Origin: Rotaria sordida | Lineage: Eukaryota > Rotifera > Eurotatoria > Philodinida > Philodinidae | Assembly (NCBI GenBank): GCA_905250125.1 | Contig: CAJNOL010000488.1 | Span: 62,001 to 126,000 of the forward strand | DNA: 64,000 nucleotides | Direction: 5' to 3' | Shown here: in pieces, positions 1 through 12,359 of the stretch | Layout of the letters: every line of letters starts with the position of its first letter | Numbering within the stretch: position 1 is the stretch's first letter | Program-made: the position numbers and the translations under genes | Notes under the pieces: model-generated | What the model saw: the letters and a program-made list of their open reading frames with translations, nothing else | Databases searched by the model: none | What the model was told of the DNA's origin: nothing

Positions 1-1718
1 ACACGAACCAATCTTAACTCTGCTATCTACACAGTCGTATAAAATACACACATGATGTATTAAATAATCTGACTCTAATATACAGAAGTAACTTGGAAAA
101 TTTAGGGACGCTATAAGTTCTTATTGGTCGACCAATTTTTTTGTGAGTAGGAATGACTATTCATTGTAGTGCTACTGCAATATTCACGAGTAGAGCCTAT
201 CGGGTTGGTCCCGAAATCGGATCCGATCGGGTCCAAAATTTTTGGACCCGACGGGCTTTACTCACGAGTAGATGTGATTGATTTCTAATACAAAGCTGGA
301 TCACTATGCATAAAGATTTAATAGGAACGAAAACGAAATTTGAAACGATTTTTTTCTCTCTCGGATTTATCACTACTCTACAATAGGGACACACAGTCGA
401 TGTTTTAACATATAATAAATATTCGACAAATCTCTTCCTACATTAAAATCTACTAATCAATTAGATTGCCTTTGGTACAGTTCTTTAGCACTAAAATATA
501 AACTTACTTTAAATAAAAAATTTTCTTTTATTGAAATTTCATTGTTAACTATTTCTTGCGAGTCATTTGTTTCTATCGTTCTGTGTACTTGACAAAAAAA
601 AAGCCGAAGAATTTTGAGAATGTTTTTTCCATCATATTTGTTTATTATTACAACGACAAATTCTTTTCTCGCTACACGAATAAAATTTTGATCGGCCAAT
701 TAGAAGATCTAAACATTAAAGTGAATTTTAAACAAAATAATATGTAATCTGAATATACTTTTGCTTAATTGATTATCATTATTTTTGAGTTTTGATGTAA
801 ATATGATTGTAATCGTGAACTTACTCATGTGAGTACAAAAAAACAGTTAAATTGATAAGGAAAGAAAAAATTGACACTTTGTTTTTTTGAATGACTCATT
901 ATTAATTCGATGATACTTATCTAAATTAAAAAAAAATAAAGATCAAAGCAAAAAAAAAACAACATTTTGAAACAAAAGCAAATAAATTTCCTCGTTTAAT
1001 CAAATATTCTTAAGTGACAGTTTCTTTTTGTTGTTAGATTCTGACGGAAAACTAATTGAGTAATATGTTTCAATTTTTGTTTCGAAATTACTTCATTGAA
1101 TTTGTCAATTCATATCTTAAAAAACAATGAAATAATTTCAGATAAATTTTATTTACCTTTCATTGTGAAATAAAATATCTCAGTTTTATTGACATTAATT
1201 CCAAAATGAATAAACCTAATTTTCCTAATATTATTTTGCAAAAAAAAAATTCCAAGAATATCTTAGCATTGAAAATCCACAAATAATGATATTGCTTTAA
1301 CATTTGTTTTAATTTCAATATCATTTAGACATACATAAACGTGAATGTTTATTGAGTAATATGGAAGTCATTTTATATCATGAACAAAAAAAAATCTATT
1401 TTTCTTATCTAAAAAAGAACGTTAAAATATATACTAAAATTTTAAAATTATTCTATACGTTCAGTTTAATTAATCAGATAACGAAGACTTTGTATATTTC
1501 CCTAAAATGTTATTTTTTACTGAAGCAAAAACAAAAAAACCTATATATTTTTTTTCGTAGTAATAAATGTTTTCAATATGATTTTGTGTTTTTATATCTA
1601 AATATGAATAAAATTTAAAATCAAAAACTTTTTGTTTTTAGTTTTGCGTCTTGTTTATTTCATTAAGTTAAAGAAGTGTACAAGATAAAATATAGTTCTA
1701 ATTTTTTTATATCTTCAT
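1..1718. other. intergenic, no gene seen
   Basis: AT-rich sequence with homopolymer runs. The open frames here are short and lack the A/T-ending codon pattern of the real genes in this window, so none is called. It holds only the small inverted-repeat element at 194-261. The 3' end of the minus-strand NEDD8 gene marks the right edge. Confidence 0.5.
184..271. mobile_element. 68-bp inverted-repeat mini-element with 10-bp flanking direct repeats
   Basis: The 10-mer TCACGAGTAG occurs at 184-193 and again at 262-271, flanking a GC-richer 68-bp body (194-261). The body begins AGCCTATCGGGT and ends ACCCGACGGGCT, an imperfect terminal inverted repeat. Its centre is a strong hairpin, CGGGTCCAAAA pairing with TTTTGGACCCG. 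This is the form of a very small non-autonomous DNA transposon with a target-site duplication. An 8-10 bp duplication would suit the hAT or Mutator groups; the family is not identified. Confidence 0.55.
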
Positions 1719-2018
1719 TTAATATCCACCACGTAAAGCTAAGACTAAATGAAGAACACTTCCAGCATTGACATTGTATTCACTAACTGTTTTATCATCT
1801 GTCATTTGTTTTCCACCGAAAATAAGTCGTTGTTGTTGTGGAGGAATTCCTATTTAATAATAAAATAATATTATGTATATTTTTTTTTTAAAATAAAAAC
1901 AACGAAGTCTTCTACCTTCTTTTTCTTCAACACGTTCTTTGATACGTTCGATTTTATCTGTACCATCTATATCAACTTCAATTTCTTTACCAGTTAAAGT
2001 TTTCACTTTGATCATCAT
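1719..2018 (-). CDS. NEDD8: NEDD8 ubiquitin-like protein (two exons)
   Basis: NEDD8 is the ubiquitin-like modifier conjugated mainly to cullins to activate SCF-type ubiquitin ligases. Exon 1 is 2018-1916 and exon 2 is 1849-1719, with a 66-bp GTAGAA...TAG intron that splits a Gly codon. The spliced protein is 77 aa and starts [19 protein letters not shown]. It continues through the diagnostic blocks [20 protein letters not shown] and [12 protein letters not shown]. Alanine at the position before LRGG (ubiquitin has Arg) identifies NEDD8 rather than ubiquitin. Only one residue (Tyr) follows the Gly-Gly, so the tail removed by the processing protease is minimal. Two Met codons are adjacent; the second gives the usual family start. 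The gene is intact and family identity is near certain. Confidence 0.93.
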
Positions 2019-3555
2019 CTTTGTAACCTGACTATTGAGAAATTATGACAAATGTATAATTTGTGTAAGATTAAATATGCTGTGTTGCAACAATTACTTG
2101 TAAGGCAATGTTGAGAATATTCCTATTGGATCATATTGGATATTAAACGGGTTATCAATCAGGAATGGTATGGTTCTCAAAGTTGAAATGAAACATTTCT
2201 GATTTTTTTCCTTTCTTTTATAATTTTTTTTTTGTAATTTAAATAATAGAAAACAGCATATATTTAATTTTTTTTTCTACCAACGATCATAGATGTCATG
2301 GTATATTAAACATCAATAAAGCAGAGTCATCTAGTGGTTTGTTCATTTGGAAAAAGTACGGCTTCGAGATATATGTGTAGTTTAGTACTGAGAAATTCAA
2401 GAAAACCAAATAGAATTCATTCACAAGATTATCAAATGGATATTTTCGAAACTAGCTGATCAATACAGAGAATGAATAGAAATTTATCAGAAATTTTTTC
2501 TGGAAAACCAGAAAGTATTTAGCAGCATTTTCATTTGCTAAACGGCTTGTTACTTTCTTCTAATAAAATAATTATTAATAAAAGAAGCACATTGTACCAG
2601 TATGTGATGCCCACTACCATGTGTGGCACTTTTATAATATGCGCAAGTTTTTTTGTAATGATTGGCTCTGTTTCAGCAAATCTGGTTCATGTACGAGATA
2701 TTTATAGATATCTACTTCATTTTTAATTCGACTCAATGAAAATCATCTATCAATTGGTTTGGACTATTAATTTACAAAAATTTTACGGGACTAAAAACAT
2801 TTAGAAAAGCTAGGGGGAATCGGTGAGTTGTGAGTTTGTAATTTATAATGAGTTTAAATAAATTTGAGTGAGTTAGACTGAGTTTAACTCATTTAAACTT
2901 GCCTTAACTCACACACACTCAACCTAAGTCACTTAAAATTAGCCTAATTCCCTGAGTATCTCACCAGAGAGTTGTGATTTAGAGAAGGCTCTCTGGTGTT
3001 TTAATAAGCTTCACTTTCGCCTTTGTCGACTCGCGGGAATTTCACTCTTATTTCCCTTCAAGCTTAAAGACATTATTTCTGATTTTCTTCTCATTCGTTG
3101 TCAGTTTTCCTCATAATCGATGACTTTATATTGCACTATCTTTGATTTTCACGAATGATCTTGATATACTGTATTTAACGTTGAGGAAGATTAGAATAAT
3201 GAATTGTTTGGTACACACATATAGTGCCTCTAAAATGAGGAGTGTAAGCTAAAAAGTAAAATTTTTGCAATGTAGGTACTTCTAATCCATTATAGACATT
3301 CATTAGTTAGTCTTATACTAATTAGACTCTCATTTTATCTATCTTTGCGTATATAATGGTATACATGAGCAGTATCTAACTACTAAAAACTCTGGCAATC
3401 ACCAAATCACACTACTACAGACCTAGGTAGTTGCTACATATAAGAGGTTTTGCGTTGACTTGTTACGAAAAAACATTAAAGTATGTAAAGGGTACGATTT
3501 CGATGTTTTTTGCAACATTTCAACACTTGCTAATTATCGCACTCAGTGCAAAAAT
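2019..3555. other. intergenic, no gene seen
   Basis: Upstream side of NEDD8. No convincing coding exon is present on either strand. A perfect 10-bp stem (CACCAGAGAG with CTCTCTGGTG, 2962-2998) forms a small hairpin. Around 2830-2930 there are repeated GAGTTAA/TTAACTC words of unknown meaning. Confidence 0.45.
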
Positions 3556-3824
3556 GACAGATTATATAAGATTATAATCAGATTTTTGCGGAACAAAATC
3601 CAAATCATAATCGATTGAAATCTTCTAAAATCAACTATAATTTGGTTTTTAATTAAAAATAATCTCTTAAATCAAGTATAATTTTGATTAGAATCATCTA
3701 TTTTTGATTTCTTGTAATTGTTAATCGAAACTATAAGATTTTAATCAGAATTCTAGCTGATTTAGAAGATTCCAATTAATTATAGTTTGAGTTTTGTTTC
3801 ACGAAAATTCCTTTAAAATCTGTC
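3556..3824. mobile_element. fold-back (MITE-like) element, about 270 bp
   Basis: The left half starting GACAGAT is an imperfect reverse complement of the right half ending ATCTGTC. Internal blocks also pair: GAAATCTTCTAAAATCA on the left matches the reverse complement of the right-hand TGATTTAGAAGATTCCAATT. The whole segment can fold into one long hairpin centred near 3690. No coding capacity is seen and the family is unknown. Confidence 0.55.
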
Positions 3825-4079
3825 ACAATCTTGTTATTTTTAATTGGACTCTATATAAAACGATTTATTTTTTTTAGACAACAATATCACTTATCTAATA
3901 ATGTACCGTGATGTATTTAGTATAGTATCAGTTAATTTATTTTGTTTTACAGATACATTTAATATGAAAAATGAGAATTGAATAAGGATCAGGAGAATAG
4001 CAACAAAAAAAAATTAATATTTTTATGAGTTAAACATCATATATTATTTTTTTCAATGGTAATATCTTTATTATCAATA

Positions 4080-5010
4080 ATATGCACCACCTTTTTCTCG
4101 ATCATCACCACGTTTGTCGGGATAATTACGATAACGATATTCACCTTTGTATGAGTAGTTACCTTATCGATCACCACCTTCAGACCGACGAGTTAGATGC
4201 ACCTTTGGCAAAGCTGGTCCTACGTTAATTTTATGCCCGTTTATCACATGTTGTCCTTGATGAATTATAGTCTTCACAGGTGCACATCTATAAATCATAC
4301 GTGTAAAGTTAAAAGGAAATTAGTTCCCATGTCGTCACTTTTTTAACAACTGCGTCGCAGTTGCGCGTAACTGCGAAATTTTGATCATAACTGCGCATAA
4401 CTGCGGCGCATTGATCGCAGCAAAAAATCATATGTTCGACTACGATCGACTGCGACGTAGTTACGCGTAACTGCGAATAAAATATTGCAGTTGCGCGCAG
4501 CTACGGTAAAAAATTCGCAGTTACGCGTAGCTGCACCGCAATTACGGGTCACAGTGCGATCGCAGTTACGCGTAGCTGCACCGCAATTACGGGTCACAGT
4601 GCGATCGCAGTTACGCGTAGCTGCACCGCAATTACGGGTCACAGTGCGATCGCAGTTACGCGTAACTGCGTCGCAATTCGATCGCATTCGAACACATGGG
4701 ATTCATCTATTACTCATCAAACTCTACAAAACCAAAGCCACGACATACGTCACCTTACAAATCTTGTTTCTTTTTTGGATGGAGCTTCATTCGATAATTT
4801 TTCTCGGAAGAACTTTGCTATATCTTTAGCTTTTTCTTTCGATAACGAATGTGGATATTCCATTAAATGTTCTTCTCTAAAGTTGTATGTTAGAAGAGTT
4901 ACTTCAAAGAAAGTATGACTCACAGATTGTCCCAGTTTAAATCATTACGATTACAATATTGTCCATGGGGACGAGGAAATGGAAAATCAGTTCGTTTTGT
5001 TTTCTTGAAA
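4080..5010 (-). pseudogene. decayed RRM-type RNA-binding protein gene (DAZ/boule-like fragment)
   Basis: Read on the minus strand, three coding-like blocks appear. The first (about 4995-4920) encodes FPRPHGQYCNRNDLNWDNL and ends at a GTGAGT donor. The second (about 4870-4750) encodes EHLMEYPHSLSKEKAKDIAK and then reaches a stop; a frame shift beyond it gives CRGFGFVEFDE, a good RNP1 motif. The third (about 4300-4085) gives VINGHKINVGPALPK, resembling the last strand of a DAZ-family RRM, and then an arginine/tyrosine-rich tail with in-frame stops. A CpG-rich tandem repeat lies between RNP1 and the last RRM strand. Stops, frame changes and the repeat argue for a pseudogene; a badly read multi-exon gene is possible. 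The RRM assignment rests on two short motifs. Confidence 0.45.
4345..4690. repeat. CpG-rich tandem repeat, 45-bp unit
   Basis: Three perfect 45-bp units begin at 4516, 4561 and 4606, each starting CGCAGTTACGCGTAGCTGCA. A partial unit follows at 4651. Degenerate relatives of the core CGCGTAACTGCG extend back to about 4345. The core is nearly self-complementary. The GC and CpG content is far above its surroundings. The array is open in frames on both strands only because 45 is divisible by three, so those frames are not genes. Confidence 0.8.
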
Positions 5011-5040
5011 GATATTAGTTTCTAGATCTAAAATTATAGA

Positions 5041-6730
5041 ATGAAGATGAACAGCATCAGATCATTATGGAATCTTGTGTAAAAAATAAAACCAATCGTT
5101 TATTCATCATTTATTTTAATTGAGAATGAATCTTAACTATTAATTAAAAATTACTTTCTCATAACTAACTAGTTTTCTATTCATGAATAACAAAATTTTA
5201 AACTATAAAATATAAACTTGAATCATTTTGATCAAGTTTTCTTTTGGCCATGTTAACGGAATATTTGATACGTGTAAACATAATGTATTATTACCATGAT
5301 CAATTATCTCTACTTAGTGATGATAATGATGAATTATTCTAAAAACAAAATAGAGGAAGTGTAATAAAAAAAAACGAACTTACTTTATTTGAAATACTTA
5401 CAGTTCGAGTAGATCATGATCATTTGCCATTCATCTATATTTAAATAAAAATTTATTCAATTTTGCAATTTTTAAGAGTAATTTTTATTTTATTTATACA
5501 ACGATAATAATTATAAAGGATATTTCTTATAATTAAAGCAAAAAATGATAAGAAAAAAAAATGATTTACACTTGGCTGATGTTATGATGAAGTTGTATCT
5601 GATGAGTATAATGATCGATCAAGATCAATATTAGCAAACGAAGATGCAAATGAGACCAACCAAACAATAGGTGGTAATGGTAATGCTAGTAATGTCGGTA
5701 AATGAGAATCTTTTGAACGCGTTGATATAGAAGAAAATAATTTTTGCACTGATGATTAAGTGCATAATCATCGAGACGATGGTCGCAATCATCGTCCTAC
5801 CTTTTTTAATTTTGTTTAATCATAATAATATTTATAAAAATATATTCTTACAGCAAAACTCGAACAGTAGTAATAACTACCGATGTGTGTTGTTGATAAG
5901 ATCTTTTCTATCATTACCTTCGAATTTAGCCAAATGAAATAAAATTTAATTTTCATCATTTTGTCTTATTACAAGTTCGACGATAACAGAAAATGATTAT
6001 ACATATATACACGTCCGACGACAATATTAACCTGGTGAACTATGCATCGAATAGAGAAATGAAAAACAAAGAATCCAGGAATCAACATTTATATCTATAC
6101 GGACAAAACAAGTCTGAGAGAAGGAAAAACAGATCGGCTATATTGTTATTTAACTAATATGAAATATCAAAAAACCACTAAATTTTAATGTATATGTCCT
6201 AGACAAAATTAAACTTAGGTAGAATTCGTTTTTAATTAGGCGCAAAACTTCAAAATAATTTTCTTTTATTTAAAAATAAATTCAAATTTCATTTGCATTA
6301 AGAAAACATGGCACGTACTTGTTATTTGTAACTAGACAGACTATTCATTTTCACTAATTCATGTTTTCATATTTGCACCAATGATCTCTTCTGCGTCAAC
6401 ATCGAAAAATAATTTTCAAAAATATTTCTATGAAGAAGCGAAGTAACATTTAAAATTTTTGGACCATTAAATTCCAAGAGAAGGCAGTTACTATTCTACC
6501 ACAGGGAATACATAAGCTAAAAACTTCTTCATTTGTTTTGGTTGGAACATAAATCAATAAAACTTAACAGCATGATATATTAACACTTTACATAACATCT
6601 ATGAACTATGTTAAATTCAAAGATAAATAAACATCGATAAAAAATACAACTCAAAAAGTATAAACTTAAAGATTTTGTCTTTTTTTCTCGGTCGGAACTT
6701 GCCAAGATAAACCAGATTTGAATTGAGAAC
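5041..6730. other. intergenic, possible gene relics
   Basis: No intact gene. A plus-strand stretch around 5590-5760 reads SRSILANEDANETNQTIGG between stops and might be a decayed exon, but no family is recognised. The rest is AT-rich, low-complexity sequence. Confidence 0.35.
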
Positions 6731-6831
6731 CAGTGGCGACGCCAGAGAGAGGCGGCGGGGGCTGAGCCCATCCCCCCATCCCGGAATCTTCTTAAAGTTC
6801 ATTTTATCATTTTTTACTTAACAAGTAACAA

Positions 6832-6948
6832 TAAGATTGTGAGCTTTCAACCTCAACTGAGGTCATCATCAGGCATATGAATATACAATGTATACCTATT
6901 TATATATTGTATATTCATATTAGCTGAGGTTGAAAGCTCACAATCTTA
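6832..6948. mobile_element. 117-bp palindrome nested in the hAT element
   Basis: The arm starting TAAGATTGTGAGCTTTCAAC and ending CTCA at the left is repeated in reverse complement at the right (TGAGGTTGAAAGCTCACAAT, ending CTTA at 6948). The inner parts ATGAATATACAAT and ATTGTATATTCAT also pair. Weaker pairing continues about 15 bases outward on each side. It lies between the hAT terminus and the transposase start, so it is either a later MITE insertion or a subterminal structure of the element. Confidence 0.6.
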
Positions 6949-6984
6949 TCGTGCCTAACTAGTTAAAAAATATAGTCTTTAGAA

Positions 6985-9820
6985 ATGCAGCCTGACAAAC
7001 GTAGGACTATAGAGTCCTTTTTTTTCTTCTGCTAATAAGAAAAAACGCAATGATGAACAACAAACTGAATCGAATTTGATTAATTCACCATCATCATCAT
7101 TTTCTTCTGAATTGCAAAAGCCTCCATCTACTTCTTCCTCATCTGATGATCAAATTACATCTGATCTTGTTTTGGTCACTTCGTCGTCTTCTCTCAAAGC
7201 CTCTGTTTCTTTAAATGAAAGTGTTCGAACAAAATCTGTTCCATATGATATTAGAGCATTGTGTAATGATCCTCCGGTTCAACCAGTATTGAAAAATTAT
7301 CCCATAAATCATCAAAAACGTTCATTTCAGTCAATATTGTATAAAGACAGACCATGGCTAGAGTGCTCTGTCAATCATGATGCGTGTTATTGCTACAATT
7401 GTCGGCACTTTCATCTAATAAATTGAATATTGGTGATGTATTTAACAATTCAGGATTCGCTAATTGGAAGAAATCGTTGATGATTGGTGATGGCCTCATA
7501 AAACATGCATCATCTCAATCACATATCATTGCAACAAAAAATTATGAATCATATAAACAACGACGAGAAACAAATTCGAATGTTATTAACAGACTAGGTT
7601 CTGGCCGTCTTATTCAGATTTGTAAAAATTGTGATCTCCTAATGAAGATATGTTCATTGTTACATTTGTTAGGACGTCAAATGATTAGTTTTCGAGGCTA
7701 CGAGGAGAATGAACGGTATGTAAATTCAATTCGTCTTTGAAAAAGCCAGAGAGCTATAAAGAATGAAACGCACAAAAGACATAAAAAAGAACTGAGTCGC
7801 CGAGATTGAAGAAGAAAACACGTTCTCTAGATGATACACCTTCTTTTCTTATAACATCTTTTTCTCGTTTTTTTTCTGTATCACAGAAGCTCGAATCAAT
7901 GGAATTTCTTGGAGATTCTTTGTTGGACAGTAACAATCGATCCGTCGGTGAAAGCCATTTTTGATGATTCTACGAGTAATGCCACTTATTTAAGTCATGA
8001 TATCCAAAATGAATTGATCAATATTATGGCTGATCAAATTCGTGAAGAAATTCCATTCATGGTAAGTCGAGATTGTTTTATTGTTTTTACCATCAAGTTA
8101 CTCTCCACTATTGTTTTAGTTAAAGAATTACAATTATGCACTGATGGCTGACGAGTGTCGAGACATAAGTGGCACACAACAATTGTCCATTGTCATTCGG
8201 TTTATTTCTGATACAAATAATCGTCCAATTGATAGTTCAAATGTGGTGAAAGAATATTTTCTTGGGTTGATTACATTCCAAGAATTTGATGCTGAAACAT
8301 TAGCGAACAAAATTGTCGAGTTTTTGAACAATTGGAATATTCCTTTAAAATCATGTATTTGTTTATGTTTCGATGGGTGAGTTATTGTCCGTTTCCTTGC
8401 TAATCAACAAACTATTAAAAACTATTTTCTTCCTCATATTTATAGTGCATCAGTAATGTCCGGTTGTCACGCAGGAGTTCATGTTCTACTAAGAAAACAC
8501 GTGCCAAAGGGAGTATACCTACACTGTTCAGCTCATCGTCTTAATCTTATTATCTGTGACACATGTAAAGTTGTATCTTATTTGCCGGATTATTTTACAA
8601 TTGTTGCCAATATTCGTACATTTTTCACCGAATCTGGCGTGACTGACTCATATTTCAAAGAAGCACAACAACTATTGGATTTAGGTGATTATTCTGTTTA
8701 GCTTCTCTTAAAATACAACTTTTAAAAACTTTATTTTCATTGTTAGCTCAATCTTCGACACTCAAGTTATGGGCCAACACTCGTTGGGATTCAAAATGGA
8801 CAGCTATCGACGCTATTATCAAGAATATCCTGCTATTATAAAAGCACTGGACGATATTAGTGAAGAAGACAGTGATACACGATCGACAAATGCAGGTGGG
8901 TTGTTAAGACATGTGAAAAAATCAATGTTTATTATTACTTCATTCATTCTTCACAAATGGTTTGGTTTAATCAAAGTCTTGAGTGATCATTTGAAGAGTA
9001 AGCCGATTATTTTTCTTTCTGCACAAGCTGTTATCTTCTTTTTTCTCAAGATCCGTCGTTAGACTATATATGTGGTGAATATCTTATATTATCGATTATT
9101 CAACAAATAACAGACCTTCGTAATGAACAAACATTCAGTGAAATTTATGATAAGGCAAACGAATTTTGTAATGTAAATCATGTCGATTTAGTACAACAGT
9201 ATCGATCACGTCGAAAGACAGTAGTTCCAGCTAGATTTCAAGAATGCTTGATCGATTCAACACTTGGACAACGTGAAATGTTATCAACATTAACAGATTT
9301 CATGAGTCGAATTTATTTTCCTCTGATTGATTGTATGCTAACGGAATTGAATGACAGATTTTCATTAAAGACTTTATCATTGATGAAAAATATTTCTACA
9401 GTTTATCCAGAAAATGAAAACTTTCTGAATATTGATGCTACAGATGACTTTAGTCGTCATATCGATGGAGATTCAAGTGAATTAAAAAGTGAATTAAATA
9501 TCATCAAATCTATGCATATGCGTCAACCTCTCAATGATATTATTCAATTTTTGAATGAATTACTGCCAATGTCAACTGCATTTCCATAAACATTACGTAT
9601 GATTAAAAGTGCCATAACAATGCCAATTTCGCAAGTAACTTGCGAGAGATCCTTCTCGAAGATGAAGATAATTAAGAATTATCTTCGAAATTCAATGACT
9701 GATCGACGTTTAAGCGATTTGACAATATTGGCTGTTGAACACGATTTTGATATTGATTATGAACGGGTAATAGATAAATTTTCAATTAATCACAAGAACA
9801 GCAGGATTTTGTTGTGTTAA
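6985..9820 (+). pseudogene. hAT transposase with introns (inactivated)
   Basis: The reading begins MQPDKRRTIESF at 6985. A TTF-type zinc finger follows (about 7350-7430, RPWLECSVNHDACYCYNCRH). Next come the DUF4371/RNase H-like part (ADECRDISGTQQLSIVIRFI, 8144 on; CFDGASVMSGCHAGVHVLLR across 8377/8447) and the C-terminal hAT dimerisation segment (TCERSFSKMKIIKNYLRNS, about 9635-9700). GT-AG introns at 7717-7889, 8059-8120, 8378-8446, 8697-8745 and about 9000-9048 join in phase, so the gene is read across six or more exons. Three 1-base frame shifts (near 7021, 7412 and 8835) and one in-frame TAA (9587) break it. It belongs to the ZMYM1/TTF-hAT family and cannot make a full transposase. Confidence 0.82.
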
Positions 9821-10024
9821 GTTGTATTGTCTGATGTTTTGAATAAAGTTAGTCAAGTTCTTTGCACATAAATAGGAATGTTTTATTCAGTATAGAGCAA
9901 GTAGCATTATTGAAGAGTCAAAATACTGAAAAAAAAAACTTCCATTACACTTTAGGTTTTGAAGTATACTGGGGGGGGGGAGCTCAGCCTCCCTCCCGTG
10001 CCAAAAATCCTGGCACCGCCGCTA

Positions 10025-12201
10025 AATAAATGTCAGTTGGTATGTTAATAGCTGTCTAATGCAAGTCTTCAAAATTGTATCAGAATGTAGACAAAAGAGT
10101 GGCCTTTGAGATCTCATTTTTCATGGTGACAAAGCAAGACCCTATGTTCGCGTGACTTCTGCTTGTTCCCAAAACTGAAACATCAATTACGAGGAATTCA
10201 ATTCGACGACGACGACAACACAATGTTCAATGCATTAGAACCAGTCATTAACAGTCATACAAACGATAAATTTAAAAAACGACTTCAATGATTGATTTGT
10301 TCGAATGCACATATGTATTGATGCTCTGAGGAAGCGTACTTTGAAAAACTACACTAGAATCATCCTTTGAATATTTATCCGAAGGGCTGACAAAAAAAAA
10401 ACGTTTCTAGCGCCTCATGTAACCGCTGAATCATTTATTAATATATTTCGATTTTTTGCCTTTTTATGATACAAAAAATGGATATGAATAAATCACGATA
10501 CTAGAGCTACAAATAATTATTGAATCTGACGCAAATGAAGAATATTAATGAATCAACCATCTGCAATTGTTTCTTTTGTTATTGTATGATTTGCTGCATG
10601 AAATCAATATCTTACAGTTATATTTATTTATCTCTGTATTACTCATAGTATATCATTTTGCTATTTATCTTGAAATTCAATCACTATTGGATTGTTATCG
10701 ATCTAATCTAATATTTGTTCGTTATTATTCATATTTCTATTAATCAATTTTAATAAACGTTCTTCCGACATTTATATTGTCTTTGTATAGTTTCTTAGTG
10801 TTTCATAATGTTCGGAGATAAATATCGATTATTCATCAGGGAATGGATCAACAATTGACATCAATGATTTTGGTATTTGCCAATGGATTTATTATCTAAT
10901 TTTGATCTAAAAGGATTCATTAGAATCATTTATTAAATACTGAATTACTTTATTCTGTCGTGTTTTCATATCATAATTTGAATTTTGCAGTAAATTTTCA
11001 AATTTTTTAAAAATTTGACTATCGTCATCAAGTCAAATATGTATTAGCAAATACATTTTTGCCATGATAGTATCATGCTCGATGAAATCAAGTTAATCTT
11101 GTAGTTAAGAACTCGATTCTTTCCAGTATTGAATAGATTTTCTTATTTATTTCACTTCATTCTTTGTTTATAAGTTAGATCTGATGTGTCTAGAATTTTT
11201 TTAAAGTTATACACAGGAATCTTATCCTTATGATAACTGTATTATTTTATAGAAAGGAAAAATTGAATAAAGTCATTACTTCGAAAAAAAAAAGAAAACA
11301 TTTAGTTTATCTGCAATAATCTTTTGTATGACATTAATATAAAATGACACAGTCAAAATCTAAACATGGAAAAAGTGTTATTTATATTATTAAAAGACTT
11401 GTATTTTTGTGACCTATAAATGTTATTTATAGAGCGTTATATTTTTATATAACTGTGCCGAAATATCAAAACCTTTTGTATAAACATTTTATTTGTAGAG
11501 TCAGTATGACAATTTGATAAAATAAAATATACTTTGTCAGATTTTGACACAGACAGAGTTAAACTAATAGTAAGTACAACAAAAAAATTATCTTATCATC
11601 AATAGATAACAATAAAATATTTGTCCTACTATGTTTTAAATTTTGTATTAATTTTTAAAAAGTTTCATCATAGTAATAAATTTCATCCTTCTTAAGAAAA
11701 GTAAAATGAACAGATTTTATAAATTTAATCTATCTAATAACATGGTTTCTTAATTATGTATCTACAAAATATGATCATTGCATTCTTTTGTCTTATACGC
11801 TACAAAGGTGAGTCACACAAGACGATAAGGACAATAATTTCATCGTGTTAGAATTTGCATTATGCAAGGACGATGTTACTCATGTCCTAGTTATTGCACA
11901 AGTATATTTCAATAAATAATCATCATTCTTCGAACGTTCAGTTTTCGAAGTATTGAAAAATTTCATAAAGTATAAAAAGAACAGAATAGTATAATCTATT
12001 GAATATATTAATTTTATTGATAATTAATTCTGATTTATATTAAGAAAAAAATTAAGTATGCCATTGAGAGGAATATTTAATAATCCCTTTTAACAACATC
12101 TGTAATTACTTCCAACATGGCAAAGATGACTATAAGTTTTTCGATGATTTTTAATTACAGAAAGGAATATATGTAGACTTCTAGAAAAAAACTACCTCTA
12201 T
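10025..12201. other. intergenic, no gene seen
   Basis: AT-rich with no convincing exon on either strand. Apart from the imperfect inverted repeat at 11344-11554, nothing structured was recognised. Confidence 0.4.
11344..11554. mobile_element. imperfect inverted-repeat element, about 210 bp
   Basis: The left end TGACACAGTCAAAATCT is matched in reverse complement by the right end AGATTTTGACACAGAC. Pairing weakens inward. This is the form of an old MITE; no coding content and no clear target duplication. Confidence 0.4.
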
Positions 12202-12359
12202 CTAATAGTATATGCATTTTCAAGTTCTACTGCATATCGTTGCTCTGTCAATATATGGCACTACCTTCACTGCGACCACGGTAGAGTGGGGTACAGCTGG
12301 CGTCATGTATTGACGTATCTACAGTACGCAGTAGAACTTGAAAATGCATACACTATTAG
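12202..12359. mobile_element. MITE, 158 bp with about 32-bp inverted ends
   Basis: The left terminus CTAATAGTATATGCATTTTC, continuing through AAGTTCTACTGC, is repeated in reverse complement at the right end (GCAGTAGAACTTG... to ACTATTAG). The centre is GC-richer and pairs partly. No coding capacity. The near-perfect ends suggest it is younger than most fold-backs in this window. Confidence 0.6.

Larger units (their letters stand above)
6731..10024 (+). mobile_element. hAT-superfamily DNA transposon, decayed
   Basis: The left end starts CAGTGGCGACGCCAG. The right end, read in reverse complement, starts TAGCGGCGGTGCCAG, so the two form imperfect terminal inverted repeats. Both are followed by a G/C-rich tract and GGCTGAGC, as is common in hAT elements. 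The 8 bases outside each end (TTGAGAAC and AATAAATG) do not match, so the target duplication is lost or an end has eroded. The body encodes a TTF-type zinc-finger/hAT transposase of the kind found fused in ZMYM1-like proteins. A separate palindrome is nested near the left end. Confidence 0.88.

Noticed and set aside
4385-4829. Repetitive 100-aa and 114-aa frames on both strands
   Set aside because: They are translations of the 45-bp tandem repeat, whose unit length is a multiple of three. No start context, codon bias or domain.
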